DNA of 40,306 nucleotides from Bacteroidota bacterium (GTDB taxonomy: Bacteria; Bacteroidota; Bacteroidia; NS11-12g; UBA955): NCBI GenBank assembly GCA_027488835.1, contig JAIYAW010000005.1, positions 1-40,306 on the forward strand, given 5' to 3'. This document shows, in pieces, positions 7,980 to 16,018 of this stretch (positions are counted from its first letter, which is position 1; the number at the start of each line of letters is the position of its first letter). The notes below the pieces were generated by a model. It saw nothing but the letters and a program-made list of their open reading frames with translations, made no database searches and had not been told where the DNA came from. Position numbers and translations under genes: made by a program.

Positions 7980-9070
7980 TAATCTTTTTTGCTCATTTGC
8001 AATAATTGCAAAATTTTGTCGTGAATTTCGGTGTTTTCATACACACCCCCAAATAATTCACTACCCGGTCCATAAGCAAAAACCGGAACAGGTATTCCTG
8101 AATGATGTCCAGTAGAGAAATGCATCGCAGGTTTCTTGTTCTTTTTATCGTAACCAATTAAACTCAAACCACCCGTTTCGTGATCGGCGGTGATTATCAC
8201 CAAAGTTTCGCCATCTTTTTTAGCCCAGTTAATTACCTCAGCAATGGTAGAATCAAAATCCATTACCTCCGAAAGTACATAGTTTGAATCGTTTTCATGT
8301 CCACCCCAATCAATTTGACTTCCTTCAATCATTAAAAAGAAACCATTTTTATTTTGATCCAAATTTCTGATGGCAGCCATGCTGGCTTTTCTCTCGAAAT
8401 CCCCACGTCCATCCAAGAATTTTGGAGGTTGTTCGTTCGTGTCGTAAAATGAAACAAAATGCTTGTCGCTAATTTGATCCAAGTTCGAGTGGCCGATATA
8501 CACTTTGTGACCACTTTCTCTCAATTTAGCGGTATCAAAAAATTTCAATCCACCACCAATAGCAATATCGATAAATCCGCCATAAAAATCATTTGCAATT
8601 TGCTTGTCTAGCTTTCTGCTTGGTTGATGCGCATAAAAAGAAGCTGGAGTTGCATGTGTTAAACCGCAAGTTGCAACCAATCCTGTAGCTTTGCCTTTCA
8701 CATGAAGTCTTTCAGAAAGTGTAAATTCAGGATGTGAATCTTTCGTTACGCCAATGGCTCCGTTGTATGTTTTTTGTCCAATTGAAAAAGCAGTTGCACC
8801 AGCTCCACTGTCGGTAATATAATCGTTTGAACTCGAGGTCATGCTCAATCCCAAATACTGAGCCAAAGAAAATACATGTAGTTTTTGAGGGATAGTGGCT
8901 TGTGCCGCCGACCATTGTGCAAGGCCAGTTCCATCACCAATCATTAAAATTACGTTTTTAACTTTTTTAGAAGGATTTTGTAAGGTTTTGATGCTGTCTT
9001 TTTGGGCAATTCCTAAATTGAATAATCCAAGCGCTGCAAGTAATTGAAATGTTTTTAACGTCAATCTCAT
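7979..9070 (-). CDS. Alkaline phosphatase, secreted
   Basis: This is a periplasmic phosphomonoesterase of the PhoA-type alkaline phosphatase family. A signal peptide (FQLLAALGLFNLGIAQ) is followed by NVILMIGDGTGLAQ with metal ligand D46, then the nucleophile motif TDSGAGATA with S88. Further on are EGSQIDWGGHEND, the metal site ADHETGGL and the late STGHHSGIPVPVFAYGPG histidine motif. All catalytic motifs are present and 363 residues is at the short end for the family. The canonical DSAAGATA is here DSGAGATA. It is the first gene of a two-gene unit with kdsB, an unusual pairing. Confidence 0.95.
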   Translation of the reverse strand: MRLTLKTFQLLAALGLFNLGIAQKDSIKTLQNPSKKVKNVILMIGDGTGLAQWSAAQATIPQKLHVFSLAQYLGLSMTSSSNDYITDSGAGATAFSIGQKTYNGAIGVTKDSHPEFTLSERLHVKGKATGLVATCGLTHATPASFYAHQPSRKLDKQIANDFYGGFIDIAIGGGLKFFDTAKLRESGHKVYIGHSNLDQISDKHFVSFYDTNEQPPKFLDGRGDFERKASMAAIRNLDQNKNGFFLMIEGSQIDWGGHENDSNYVLSEVMDFDSTIAEVINWAKKDGETLVIITADHETGGLSLIGYDKKNKKPAMHFSTGHHSGIPVPVFAYGPGSELFGGVYENTEIHDKILQLLQMSKKD

Positions 9071-9077
9071 GTTAATA

Positions 9078-9085
9078 CAAAGTTA
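9078..9085 (-). promoter_or_regulatory. Candidate -7 element of the phosphatase-kdsB unit
   Basis: On the minus strand TAACTTTG fits TAnnTTTG and lies about eight bases before the phosphatase ATG. A clear -33 TTTG is not seen. If used, the message would be almost leaderless. Confidence 0.4.
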
Positions 9086-9212
9086 AGATAAATAAAGTTT
9101 TGAAATAAGGATATCATATGAATCTTGTATTAATTGTATGTGATTTCTTGTTAATGTGAGTTTGTCCTTCAATGGTTCTTGATTGCCCCCCGTCAATCTA
9201 AATGATTTTTCG

Positions 9213-9220
9213 TATTTTTG
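9213..9220 (+). promoter_or_regulatory. -7 promoter element of pruA
   Basis: TATTTTTG fits TAnnTTTG and lies 27 bases before the pruA ATG. The 18-base string GTATTTTTGCAGTAAATT (9212-9229) is identical to the one upstream of etfB on the minus strand. A -33 element at normal spacing is not obvious. Confidence 0.6.
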
Positions 9221-9247
9221 CAGTAAATTAAATTATCCCTCAAAAAA

Positions 9248-10876
9248 ATGAACGGTTTTTTCCAAGTCCCTAAAGCCATAAACGAACCAGTTTATGAATA
9301 TGCTCCCGGTAGCATTGAACGCAAAAAGTTAAAAGAAGCATTGGCAGAAGCGCGTACGAAAGTACTCGACATTCCTATGTTTATTGGTGCTGATGAAGTT
9401 CGCACTGGCAACCTCATTGATATATTCCCTCCACACGATATAAAACATAAAATTGGTGCATTTCACATGGGTACAGGTGCCCATGTTCAGCAAGCAATTG
9501 ATACTGCGTTGGCTGCAAAACCAATGTGGGAAGCAATGCCTTGGGAGCAACGTGCTGCCATTTTCTTGAAAGCGGCCGAACTATTTGCAACTACCTACCG
9601 TTATGAAGTTAACGCAGTTACCATGTTGGCACAAAGCAAAAACTGTTACCAAGCTGAAATTGATGCAGCTTGTGAATGGATCGACTTCTTGCGTTTCAAC
9701 GTGCAATACATGAGTGAAATTTATGCAGAGCAACCATCTGCAAATGCAAAAGGCATTTGGAATAGATTGGAATACCGTCCGTTAGAAGGATTTGTATTTG
9801 CGCTTACTCCATTTAACTTCACTGCTATTAGTGGTAACCTTCCAACAGCACCCGCAATGATGGGCAATGTGGTTGTTTGGAAACCTGCCGATACCCAAGT
9901 TTACAGCGCTCAATTGTTGATGCGTGTTTTGAAAGAAGCTGGATTGCCAGACGGTGTAATCAACTTAGTTTATGCACCAGGACCAGAAGTAGGCGAAGTT
10001 ATTTTTAACCATGCCGATTTTGCAGGTATTCACTTTACAGGAAGTACTGCTGTTTTCAGACATATTTGGAATACCATTGGTACCAATATTGCCAAATACA
10101 GAAGCTATCCTAGAATTGTAGGTGAAACGGGTGGTAAAGATTTTATCTTGGCACATAAATCTGCCGATGAAGATGTTTTGGTGGCTGCCATGATTCGCGG
10201 TGCGTTCGAATTCCAAGGACAAAAATGTTCTGCGGCTTCTCGTGTTTATATCCCTCAAAGCATTTGGCCTTCTGTGAAATCAAAATTGTTGAAGGAAATG
10301 GCAACCATCAAAGTGGGTCCTACCGAAGACTTTAGCAATTTCGTGAATGCGGTAATTGACAAAAGAGCATTTGATAAAATTGCGGGTTACATTGAATCTG
10401 CGAAAAAAGACGGTGTTGAAATTATTGCAGGTGGTACTTATTCTGATGAAAAAGGATACTTTATTGATCCTACCATCATTATGGCGCCAACTGCCAATTA
10501 CAGAACCATGTGCGAAGAGATTTTTGGTCCTGTATTGACGATTTTTGTTTACGAAGACAAAGACTGGAGCAACATGTTTAACATTGTTGATTCTACCAGC
10601 GAATATGCATTAACCGGTGCGGTAATTTCTCAAGACAGAAACACCATTGCGGAAGCAACTTGGGCATTGAGAAACAGTGCGGGTAACTTCTATATCAACG
10701 ACAAACCAACTGGGGCTGTTGTAGGTCAACAACCTTTTGGTGGGGGACGTGGAAGTGGAACCAATGACAAAGCCGGTGCAAAAGTGAATTTGTTGCGTTG
10801 GGTAAGTCAACGTACCATCAAAGAAACCTTTACTCCTGTGAAAGATTACCGTTATTCGTTTTTGAACGAAGCGTAA
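9248..10876 (+). CDS. pruA: L-glutamate gamma-semialdehyde (P5C) dehydrogenase
   Basis: This NAD-dependent aldehyde dehydrogenase oxidises glutamate semialdehyde, in equilibrium with 1-pyrroline-5-carboxylate, to glutamate in proline breakdown. The 542-residue protein resembles the stand-alone ALDH4 type rather than bifunctional PutA. Visible motifs are the N-terminal YAPGSIERKKL typical of ALDH4, FALTPFNFTAISGNL, GETGGKDFILAH around the general base region, and the catalytic-cysteine motif FEFQGQKCSAASR. A C-terminal PFGGGRGSGTNDKAG loop follows. It is a single-gene unit: its own -7 element precedes it, a TCCCTCA motif sits four bases before the ATG, and a strong terminator follows. Confidence 0.96.
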   Translation: MNGFFQVPKAINEPVYEYAPGSIERKKLKEALAEARTKVLDIPMFIGADEVRTGNLIDIFPPHDIKHKIGAFHMGTGAHVQQAIDTALAAKPMWEAMPWEQRAAIFLKAAELFATTYRYEVNAVTMLAQSKNCYQAEIDAACEWIDFLRFNVQYMSEIYAEQPSANAKGIWNRLEYRPLEGFVFALTPFNFTAISGNLPTAPAMMGNVVVWKPADTQVYSAQLLMRVLKEAGLPDGVINLVYAPGPEVGEVIFNHADFAGIHFTGSTAVFRHIWNTIGTNIAKYRSYPRIVGETGGKDFILAHKSADEDVLVAAMIRGAFEFQGQKCSAASRVYIPQSIWPSVKSKLLKEMATIKVGPTEDFSNFVNAVIDKRAFDKIAGYIESAKKDGVEIIAGGTYSDEKGYFIDPTIIMAPTANYRTMCEEIFGPVLTIFVYEDKDWSNMFNIVDSTSEYALTGAVISQDRNTIAEATWALRNSAGNFYINDKPTGAVVGQQPFGGGRGSGTNDKAGAKVNLLRWVSQRTIKETFTPVKDYRYSFLNEA

Positions 10877-10894
10877 TTTTTCCTGAATAAATTC

Positions 10895-10931
10895 AAAAAG
10901 AAAGGCACGATTGTATCGTGCCTTTCTTTTT
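10895..10931 (+). terminator. Strong rho-independent terminator after pruA
   Basis: A perfect 16-base stem (AAAAAGAAAGGCACGA paired with its complement) encloses a five-base TTGTA loop and ends in a T-rich arm. The symmetrical A and T flanks could let it work in both directions. Confidence 0.92.
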
Positions 10932-10937
10932 ATGGGC

Positions 10938-10945
10938 TATTTTTG
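10938..10945 (+). promoter_or_regulatory. -7 promoter element of the NdpA-like gene
   Basis: TATTTTTG fits TAnnTTTG, lies directly after the pruA terminator and 36 bases before the ATG at 10982. The upstream -33 position falls in the terminator arm and shows no clear TTTG. Confidence 0.5.
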
Positions 10946-10981
10946 CTTTCTTTTATTCCGTGTAATTAACCACAACTCATT

Positions 10982-12010
10982 ATGATTCAAACCGACGAAG
11001 CCACCATCCGAAAAGTGATTTTTCACAAAGTAAATGTGCAGGAAGATAAAATATCTCTCAGCGATGAACTCTGCGATTTTCTCAATGAAGATGAAGCCGA
11101 TGTAATTAAGAAAGCTTTTCTTAAGCCTTTCCAAGGTGAATATTCTAAATATCAATTCTGTCATGAGTATGACATTGAATTAAATGCGTTGTATAAATTG
11201 ACAAAGTCTATTTATGAGGGACAGGATTTCATTGAGTACTCTAAAAATATTGGGCAACACCTAAAAACGGTTTCCAAACATCCGAATATCAAGGATGGTG
11301 ATTTGTTTGTGATACACTTTGACAATATCATTATCAATAATGCCTATTGCGAAGCCATTGGGGTGTTTAAAGTAGAAAATAAGGATACCTTTATTGAAAC
11401 TGAATTCAAGGGCAACAAGTCGGCCCATATGGAGTTTCGGAAGGGAATTAGTACCCGCAAAATTGAAAAAGGGGGATTGGTGATCTTTACACCTGAACCG
11501 TATACGGTGATGGTGATAGACAATGTGAAGCAAGGTACTGAATATTGGCAAACTGATTTCTTGAGTGTGACTCCTGTAAAAAATGAATATTTGCAAACGC
11601 ATCAGTTTTTGGGCATTACCAAGGAGTTTGTAACATCGCAATTGACAGAAGATGTTGAAATTTCGAGGGCTGATCAAATCGATTTATTGAACCGATCTGT
11701 TGATTATTTCAAAACCAACGAAAATTTCGACAAAGAAGAGTTTGAGAAAGCGGTGTTTTCAGACAGTGCAGTGATAGATTCATTCAGAAAGTTTGATCAA
11801 ACCTACCGCGATGAAAATGAGATAGAACTTCCAGATTCCTTTGAAATTTCCAAGCAAGCGGTAAAAAAGCAAGCCAAAATCTTCAAATCCGTACTAAAAC
11901 TCGACACCAATTTCCACGTCTACATCCATGGCAGGAGGGATATGATAGAGCAGGGCATTGATGAAAACGGCCGAAAGTTCTACAAGATTTTCTACGAAAA
12001 CGAAACTTAA
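10982..12010 (+). CDS. Nucleoid-associated protein, NdpA/YejK (NA37) family
   Basis: This 342-residue protein matches the 37-kDa nucleoid-associated family (E. coli YejK, about 335 residues). The family trends are visible: the start with IRKVIFHKV..., a central FVIHFDNIIINNAYCEAIGVFKVE strand pair, KIEKGGLVIF, and the C-terminal FHVYIHGRRDMIEQGIDENGRKFYKIFYENE. Members bind DNA; the exact role is not settled. The assignment rests on pattern memory, not on a search. The stop codon is shared with the convergent gene through a TTAA palindrome. Confidence 0.75.
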   Translation: MIQTDEATIRKVIFHKVNVQEDKISLSDELCDFLNEDEADVIKKAFLKPFQGEYSKYQFCHEYDIELNALYKLTKSIYEGQDFIEYSKNIGQHLKTVSKHPNIKDGDLFVIHFDNIIINNAYCEAIGVFKVENKDTFIETEFKGNKSAHMEFRKGISTRKIEKGGLVIFTPEPYTVMVIDNVKQGTEYWQTDFLSVTPVKNEYLQTHQFLGITKEFVTSQLTEDVEISRADQIDLLNRSVDYFKTNENFDKEEFEKAVFSDSAVIDSFRKFDQTYRDENEIELPDSFEISKQAVKKQAKIFKSVLKLDTNFHVYIHGRRDMIEQGIDENGRKFYKIFYENET

Positions 12011-12720
12011 CTCTCGTTATCGCTTTCGTCGCGGCGTTTGAGCTCGTAGCGCATGTAATGGGAACTGCATGCGTCATCTTTGTTATCAAATTGGTTGTAG
12101 TTGATCCAATAGCCGTTGAGCTTTAGTTGGATTGCATTTTTGTCGAAGAACAGTTTGTAATCAAATACATCACTTTCGCAGGCAATATATCCAGGGTAAT
12201 AGAAACTCATTTGTCGTTCAATGCAATACTGCATTTTGTAAATCATGATGAGTTTGCCTAGGCTGTATTTCGCATAATCTGGGTCGAAAATGTTTTTTAG
12301 TCCCATTATTGCATCCAATCCCTCATCAAAATAACCCACGGCAATGAGTTTGTCGCCATCGTGCACCAGCAATGTTTTTGTTTCGAAGGGATTGATATTT
12401 TCTTCATTGAGGAAGTAGGTGTCTTCGAAAGTGACTTCAATTTTTCGTGAGTCACAATATTTTTGTGCCAAGGCCCTAATCTCATCGGTTAGGATGAAAT
12501 CGGTTACTGTTACTTTGAATTTCTTGGCGTTTTTATAAATTTTATGTTTGAGCAAATCCTTTACTTCGTAAACGAGGTAACGGGCCCAGATCACATTCAG
12601 CAGTTCAACATTTTCTGTGATGATATAATCGCAGGTGGTCATTTGGTTATTCATCCGATACTTTCCCTCTGCAAGGAGCTTATCGAGGTAACTTCCCTTA
12701 AAAAATAACGATTGAACCAT
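12007..12720 (-). CDS. ATE/Bpt-like GNAT aminoacyl-tRNA protein transferase
   Basis: The 237-residue protein resembles the C-terminal GNAT-like domain of arginyl- or leucyl-tRNA-protein transferases, which attach an amino acid to protein N-termini for degradation. The telling stretch is GYFDEGLDAIMGLKNIFDPDYAKYSLGKLIMIYKMQ followed by MSFYYPGYIACES, matching the family pattern of DPDY...SLG...YY.GY. The N-terminal cysteine-containing ATE domain is reduced: only one Cys is seen in an MTTCDYI stretch. Substrate and aminoacyl donor cannot be told. It follows the aminotransferase gene by 32 bases on the same strand. Confidence 0.65.
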   Translation of the reverse strand: MVQSLFFKGSYLDKLLAEGKYRMNNQMTTCDYIITENVELLNVIWARYLVYEVKDLLKHKIYKNAKKFKVTVTDFILTDEIRALAQKYCDSRKIEVTFEDTYFLNEENINPFETKTLLVHDGDKLIAVGYFDEGLDAIMGLKNIFDPDYAKYSLGKLIMIYKMQYCIERQMSFYYPGYIACESDVFDYKLFFDKNAIQLKLNGYWINYNQFDNKDDACSSHYMRYELKRRDESDNES

Positions 12721-12752
12721 GATGTATTACAACTGATTTAAAGATCCTAAAC

Positions 12753-13574
12753 TCACAAACGCTCACTCAACACCTTGCTAATATTGTTTTTCAGGGGTTT
12801 GCCCATATAGTTGCCGGCCCATTGGATGCCGCGGGTGGCACTGGTGAAGAAGATTTCGTCGGCGGAGCTTAAATCGATCTCGGTGATGCGGTGTTCGCTC
12901 ATTTGATATCCGTAGGATTGGGCCTGCTGAATTACGATTTTCCTCATGACACCATCAACGCAGTATTCAGTTAATGGAGGAGTGGCAATGAATTCGCCAG
13001 ATACCATGAAAATGTTTGATGAAATGCCTTCACATACATTTCCCAATTCGTTGTAAATCACACACTCGTCAAAATCATTGGTTTTGGCATAAATGCCAGC
13101 CATTACGTAAGTCAATGCCGAGGTAGTTTTCAATGTGCTGGTGAAATTTGAGTTTTTACTTAACTCTTTGTAATTGCCAATTTTAAGTCCCTCAATATTT
13201 AAAGGATATCCGCTGTAATCGATCGGAGTAATTTCAATCACACTTTGTGTGTACTGATTTTTAGGTTGGTAAAAACCATCTGCTTCCCTCAAAAACGACG
13301 AACGTATGCGGGCATTTTCAATGTTTTTAGAATTGCAGAACGACTCAATGACATCTTCCAGCGTTGTATTTGTAAAACACTCTGGCAAATCCATATGCAA
13401 CAGCATCAACGATTTGTCTATACGCTGTTGATGTAAATAACCGTGTTGTAAGCGTCCTTCACTTAATTTCATAGATTCAAAAAAACCATCGCCATATCGA
13501 TAAGCCCTTGCCGACAATGAAAGGGCAGGAGAGGTCGCTGTGATTTCTTTGCCGTCTAATAGAAAATTAGTCAT
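12753..13574 (-). CDS. PLP-dependent class IV aminotransferase (PabC/IlvE-like)
   Basis: A fold-type IV PLP enzyme of 273 residues. Signature parts are RAYRYGDGFFESMKL near residue 23-37, the likely PLP lysine in TLKTTSALTYVMAG, ELGNVCEGISSNIFMV, the YCVDGVMRKIV loop and EIFFTSATRGIQ. The size and DGFFES start fit 4-amino-4-deoxychorismate lyase (folate synthesis) or a small branched-chain or D-amino-acid aminotransferase; these cannot be told apart here. The aminotransferase is first in a two-gene unit with the ATE-like gene. Confidence 0.88.
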   Translation of the reverse strand: MTNFLLDGKEITATSPALSLSARAYRYGDGFFESMKLSEGRLQHGYLHQQRIDKSLMLLHMDLPECFTNTTLEDVIESFCNSKNIENARIRSSFLREADGFYQPKNQYTQSVIEITPIDYSGYPLNIEGLKIGNYKELSKNSNFTSTLKTTSALTYVMAGIYAKTNDFDECVIYNELGNVCEGISSNIFMVSGEFIATPPLTEYCVDGVMRKIVIQQAQSYGYQMSEHRITEIDLSSADEIFFTSATRGIQWAGNYMGKPLKNNISKVLSERL

Positions 13575-13655
13575 GTGAAATATAAAATGGAAATGTTATT
13601 TTTTAATGGATATAAAATAAAGTTCACCTTAACGAATCAACAGCGTGTTGTTTCC

Positions 13656-14258
13656 TTATTTACGCTTCGCAATTTCATCGCGTAAACGGGCTGCTTTGCT
13701 GTAATCTTCAATATTAATTGCCTCATCCAACATGGTTTCTAATTCTTGCATAGTGAATTCGCCGAAAGGTGTTTTGTCTTCAGATTTTGACTCTTGGGGC
13801 ATTTCCTCCTCGGTTTGGCGCCCAGGTTCATCCATATCTGCCTCTTTTTCGTCTTCTTCAAATCCTGCCTCATCTAAGATGGCTTGGGTTACAAAGATGG
13901 GGCATTTAAATTTCATTGCCATGGCAATAGCGTCGGAAGTTCTGGAATCAACTTGCATGGTTAAACCATCTTGAATGAAGTAAATACTGGAATAGTAAAT
14001 TCCTTCGGCAAGTCGCTCGATACAAATTTCGGTGATTCCAATGTTGAAATTCTTCAAAGTAGTGGCAAACAAATCGTGAGTTAACGGACGTGTTGACCTC
14101 ATACTTTCCATTTCCATTGCAATGGATTGGGCCTCAAGGGCACCTATTAAAACGGGCAATTGAATCTTAGACTTAGGGCTGTGTAATACCAAGGTATAGG
14201 CTCCATGAGAATGGGCCGGCAAAATGTTCTTGATAAATACTTCAACCTTTCTCGACAT
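13656..14258 (-). CDS. Bifunctional nuclease-family (DUF151) protein with UVR motif
   Basis: The N-terminal ~140 residues match the bifunctional nuclease (DUF151) domain: LPVLIGALEAQSIAMEME and MQVDSRTSDAIAMAMKFKCPIFV are its core. An acidic, low-complexity linker (residues about 140-165) leads to a C-terminal UvrB/UvrC-type motif, LETMLDEAINIEDYSKAARLRDEIAK. This two-domain form of about 200 residues is common in Bacteroidota. Its cellular role is not known with certainty. It follows etfA by four bases and is probably co-transcribed with the etf genes. Confidence 0.9.
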   Translation of the reverse strand: MSRKVEVFIKNILPAHSHGAYTLVLHSPKSKIQLPVLIGALEAQSIAMEMESMRSTRPLTHDLFATTLKNFNIGITEICIERLAEGIYYSSIYFIQDGLTMQVDSRTSDAIAMAMKFKCPIFVTQAILDEAGFEEDEKEADMDEPGRQTEEEMPQESKSEDKTPFGEFTMQELETMLDEAINIEDYSKAARLRDEIAKRK

Positions 14259-14262
14259 CAGA

Positions 14263-15204
14263 TTAATTTTTTAAAGCACTAATAAGTTTTGGCAATATTT
14301 CGAATGCATCACCTACAATCCCGTAATCGGCACTTTTAAAGAAAGGTGCTTCAGGATCTTTGTTGATGGCAACAATGGTCTTGCTTGAGCTCACACCAGC
14401 CAAATGCTGAATGGCACCAGAAATACCAATTGCAATATATAGATTCGGTTTGATGGTAATACCAGTTTGGCCAACGTGTTCGCTGTGTGGTCTCCAACCC
14501 ATATCACTTACGGGTTTAGAACACGCAGTAGCTGCACCAATTAAATCAGCCAATTCTTCAATCATGTGCCAGTTTTCTGGACCTTTCATTCCACGACCTG
14601 CACTTATAACCAATTCAGCTTCTGTCAAAGGAATTTTTCCTGTTACTTTATTTACTGCATTGATGGTGATTTTTGAGGGACTTGCGCTTACAGAAACTGA
14701 TTCAGTTGCACAATCGCTGCCATTTGCATTGATTTCGAATGAATTTGGCGTAATAGCCAACACCTTAATATCGCGATTTAAATTGACAAAAGCAAATGCT
14801 TTGCCTGAAAATACGCCTCTTTTCACGGTGAAACCGTTAGAAAAATCAGGTACAGAAATAACGTTGGTTGCCAATGATGCATTTAAAGAAATAGCAATTC
14901 TTGGCGCCAATGATTTTCCAACATAAGAATTAGAAACAACTACAATTGATGCCCCAACTTGTTTGCAAATAGAAGCAAAAATTTCTGAGGTTGAATCTGC
15001 TGTAAATCCATCGGTACTGTTGCAATTCAATACTTTGTCTGCACCATATTTGCCAAGCTCTGCACTGTTTGCAATGGTTGAAATATTAACAGCAACAACT
15101 TCTTTACCCATTAACGTGCCAATTTCTTTGGCGTATGAAATGGCTTCGAATGTTGATTTTTTAAATTGATTCTCGGAACTCTCCGCAAAAACTACAATTG
15201 ACAT
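14263..15204 (-). CDS. etfA: Electron transfer flavoprotein, alpha subunit
   Basis: EtfA carries the FAD and, with EtfB, passes electrons from acyl-CoA dehydrogenases to the quinone pool. The C-terminal FAD-binding half is clear: VISAGRGMKGPENW, then SDMGWRPHSEHVGQTGITIKPNLYIAIGISGAIQHLAG and VAINKDPEAPFFKSADYGIVGD. At 313 residues it has the usual length. It starts two bases after etfB, giving a tight etfB-etfA pair. Electrons could come from fatty-acid or aromatic-acid CoA breakdown. Confidence 0.97.
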   Translation of the reverse strand: MSIVVFAESSENQFKKSTFEAISYAKEIGTLMGKEVVAVNISTIANSAELGKYGADKVLNCNSTDGFTADSTSEIFASICKQVGASIVVVSNSYVGKSLAPRIAISLNASLATNVISVPDFSNGFTVKRGVFSGKAFAFVNLNRDIKVLAITPNSFEINANGSDCATESVSVSASPSKITINAVNKVTGKIPLTEAELVISAGRGMKGPENWHMIEELADLIGAATACSKPVSDMGWRPHSEHVGQTGITIKPNLYIAIGISGAIQHLAGVSSSKTIVAINKDPEAPFFKSADYGIVGDAFEILPKLISALKN

Positions 15205-15206
15205 AA

Positions 15207-15938
15207 TTAGATAACTTTAACTTCGTTTTTTAAAATGTTAATTAACTCTCCAGCATTTTCGGCGTCAATTAATTTTACGCTACCTTTTGCTGCTGGCAAT
15301 GAATATGACTGATAATTTGCTGCCTGATTCGAAACAGAGGCTTCAATGATCTGCAATGGTTTCGTTCTTGCTGCCATAATGCCACGCATGTTTGGAATAC
15401 GGGGTTCGCACAAATCTTTTTGAGCACTTGCAACCAATGGACCTGCACAAGTTAATGTTTCTCTACCTCCGTCAATATCTCTATCGAAAGTATAGGTTCC
15501 ACCGTTATAATCAATTTTTGTTACAACATTTATTGATGGAATGTTCAACAAAGCACCCAATAATCCGCATACTGCGCCACCATTGTAATCGATGCTTTCT
15601 CTACCGGTTAAAATCAAATCGTAACCTTGCGCAATTTTTGCAATTTCTTCCGCAACAAATTGAGCATCAACTGGAATTGCATTGATACGGATGGCTTCGT
15701 TAGCGCCCATGCTCAATGCTTTTCTGATACTTGGTTCGCTATCGGCTTCTCCAACGTGAACGATGGTAACTGTGCCATTGTTTGCTTCCGCAATTTCAAG
15801 CCCTCGGGTAACCGCTAATTCGTCATAAGGGTTTACGATAAACTGAACGCCCGCCTTGTTAAAGGTGGTGTCGCTGTCGGTAAACGTAATTTTAGTTGTG
15901 GTGTCTGGAACAACACTTATACAAACAAGAATTTTCAT
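15207..15938 (-). CDS. etfB: Electron transfer flavoprotein, beta subunit
   Basis: EtfB is the AMP-binding partner of EtfA. Typical features are the MKILVCISVVPDTTTKITF start, FIVNPYDELAVTRGLEIAE, and YDLILTGRESIDYNGGAVCGLLGALL in the middle, followed by the RDIDGGRETLTCAGPLV region. The length of 243 residues is normal. It is the first gene of the minus-strand unit etfB-etfA-bifunctional nuclease and has its own -7 element, divergent from mpl. Confidence 0.96.
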   Translation of the reverse strand: MKILVCISVVPDTTTKITFTDSDTTFNKAGVQFIVNPYDELAVTRGLEIAEANNGTVTIVHVGEADSEPSIRKALSMGANEAIRINAIPVDAQFVAEEIAKIAQGYDLILTGRESIDYNGGAVCGLLGALLNIPSINVVTKIDYNGGTYTFDRDIDGGRETLTCAGPLVASAQKDLCEPRIPNMRGIMAARTKPLQIIEASVSNQAANYQSYSLPAAKGSVKLIDAENAGELINILKNEVKVI

Positions 15939-15957
15939 TGATCAATACAATTTACTG

Positions 15958-15965
15958 CAAAAATA
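15958..15965 (-). promoter_or_regulatory. -7 promoter element of the etfBA unit
   Basis: On the minus strand TATTTTTG lies 19 bases before the etfB ATG. The surrounding 18-mer GTATTTTTGCAGTAAATT is shared exactly with the pruA promoter region. A -33 TTTG at standard distance is not clear. Confidence 0.6.
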
Positions 15966-16018
15966 CAAATTTTCTTGCCAATTGTTTAATTCTGCAAAAT
16001 CCTTTTTAGATTCGTGGC

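Noticed and set aside
13659-13670. TTTACGCTTCGC, a 12-base match to the repeat patch at 200-217
   Set aside because: Here it encodes the last residues (AKRK and stop) of the bifunctional nuclease protein, and the match is short enough to be chance.
14411-14926. 171-codon plus-strand frame opposite etfA
   Set aside because: It is the mirror of a strongly conserved gene; the translation has no motif and no upstream promoter, so it is a shadow frame.
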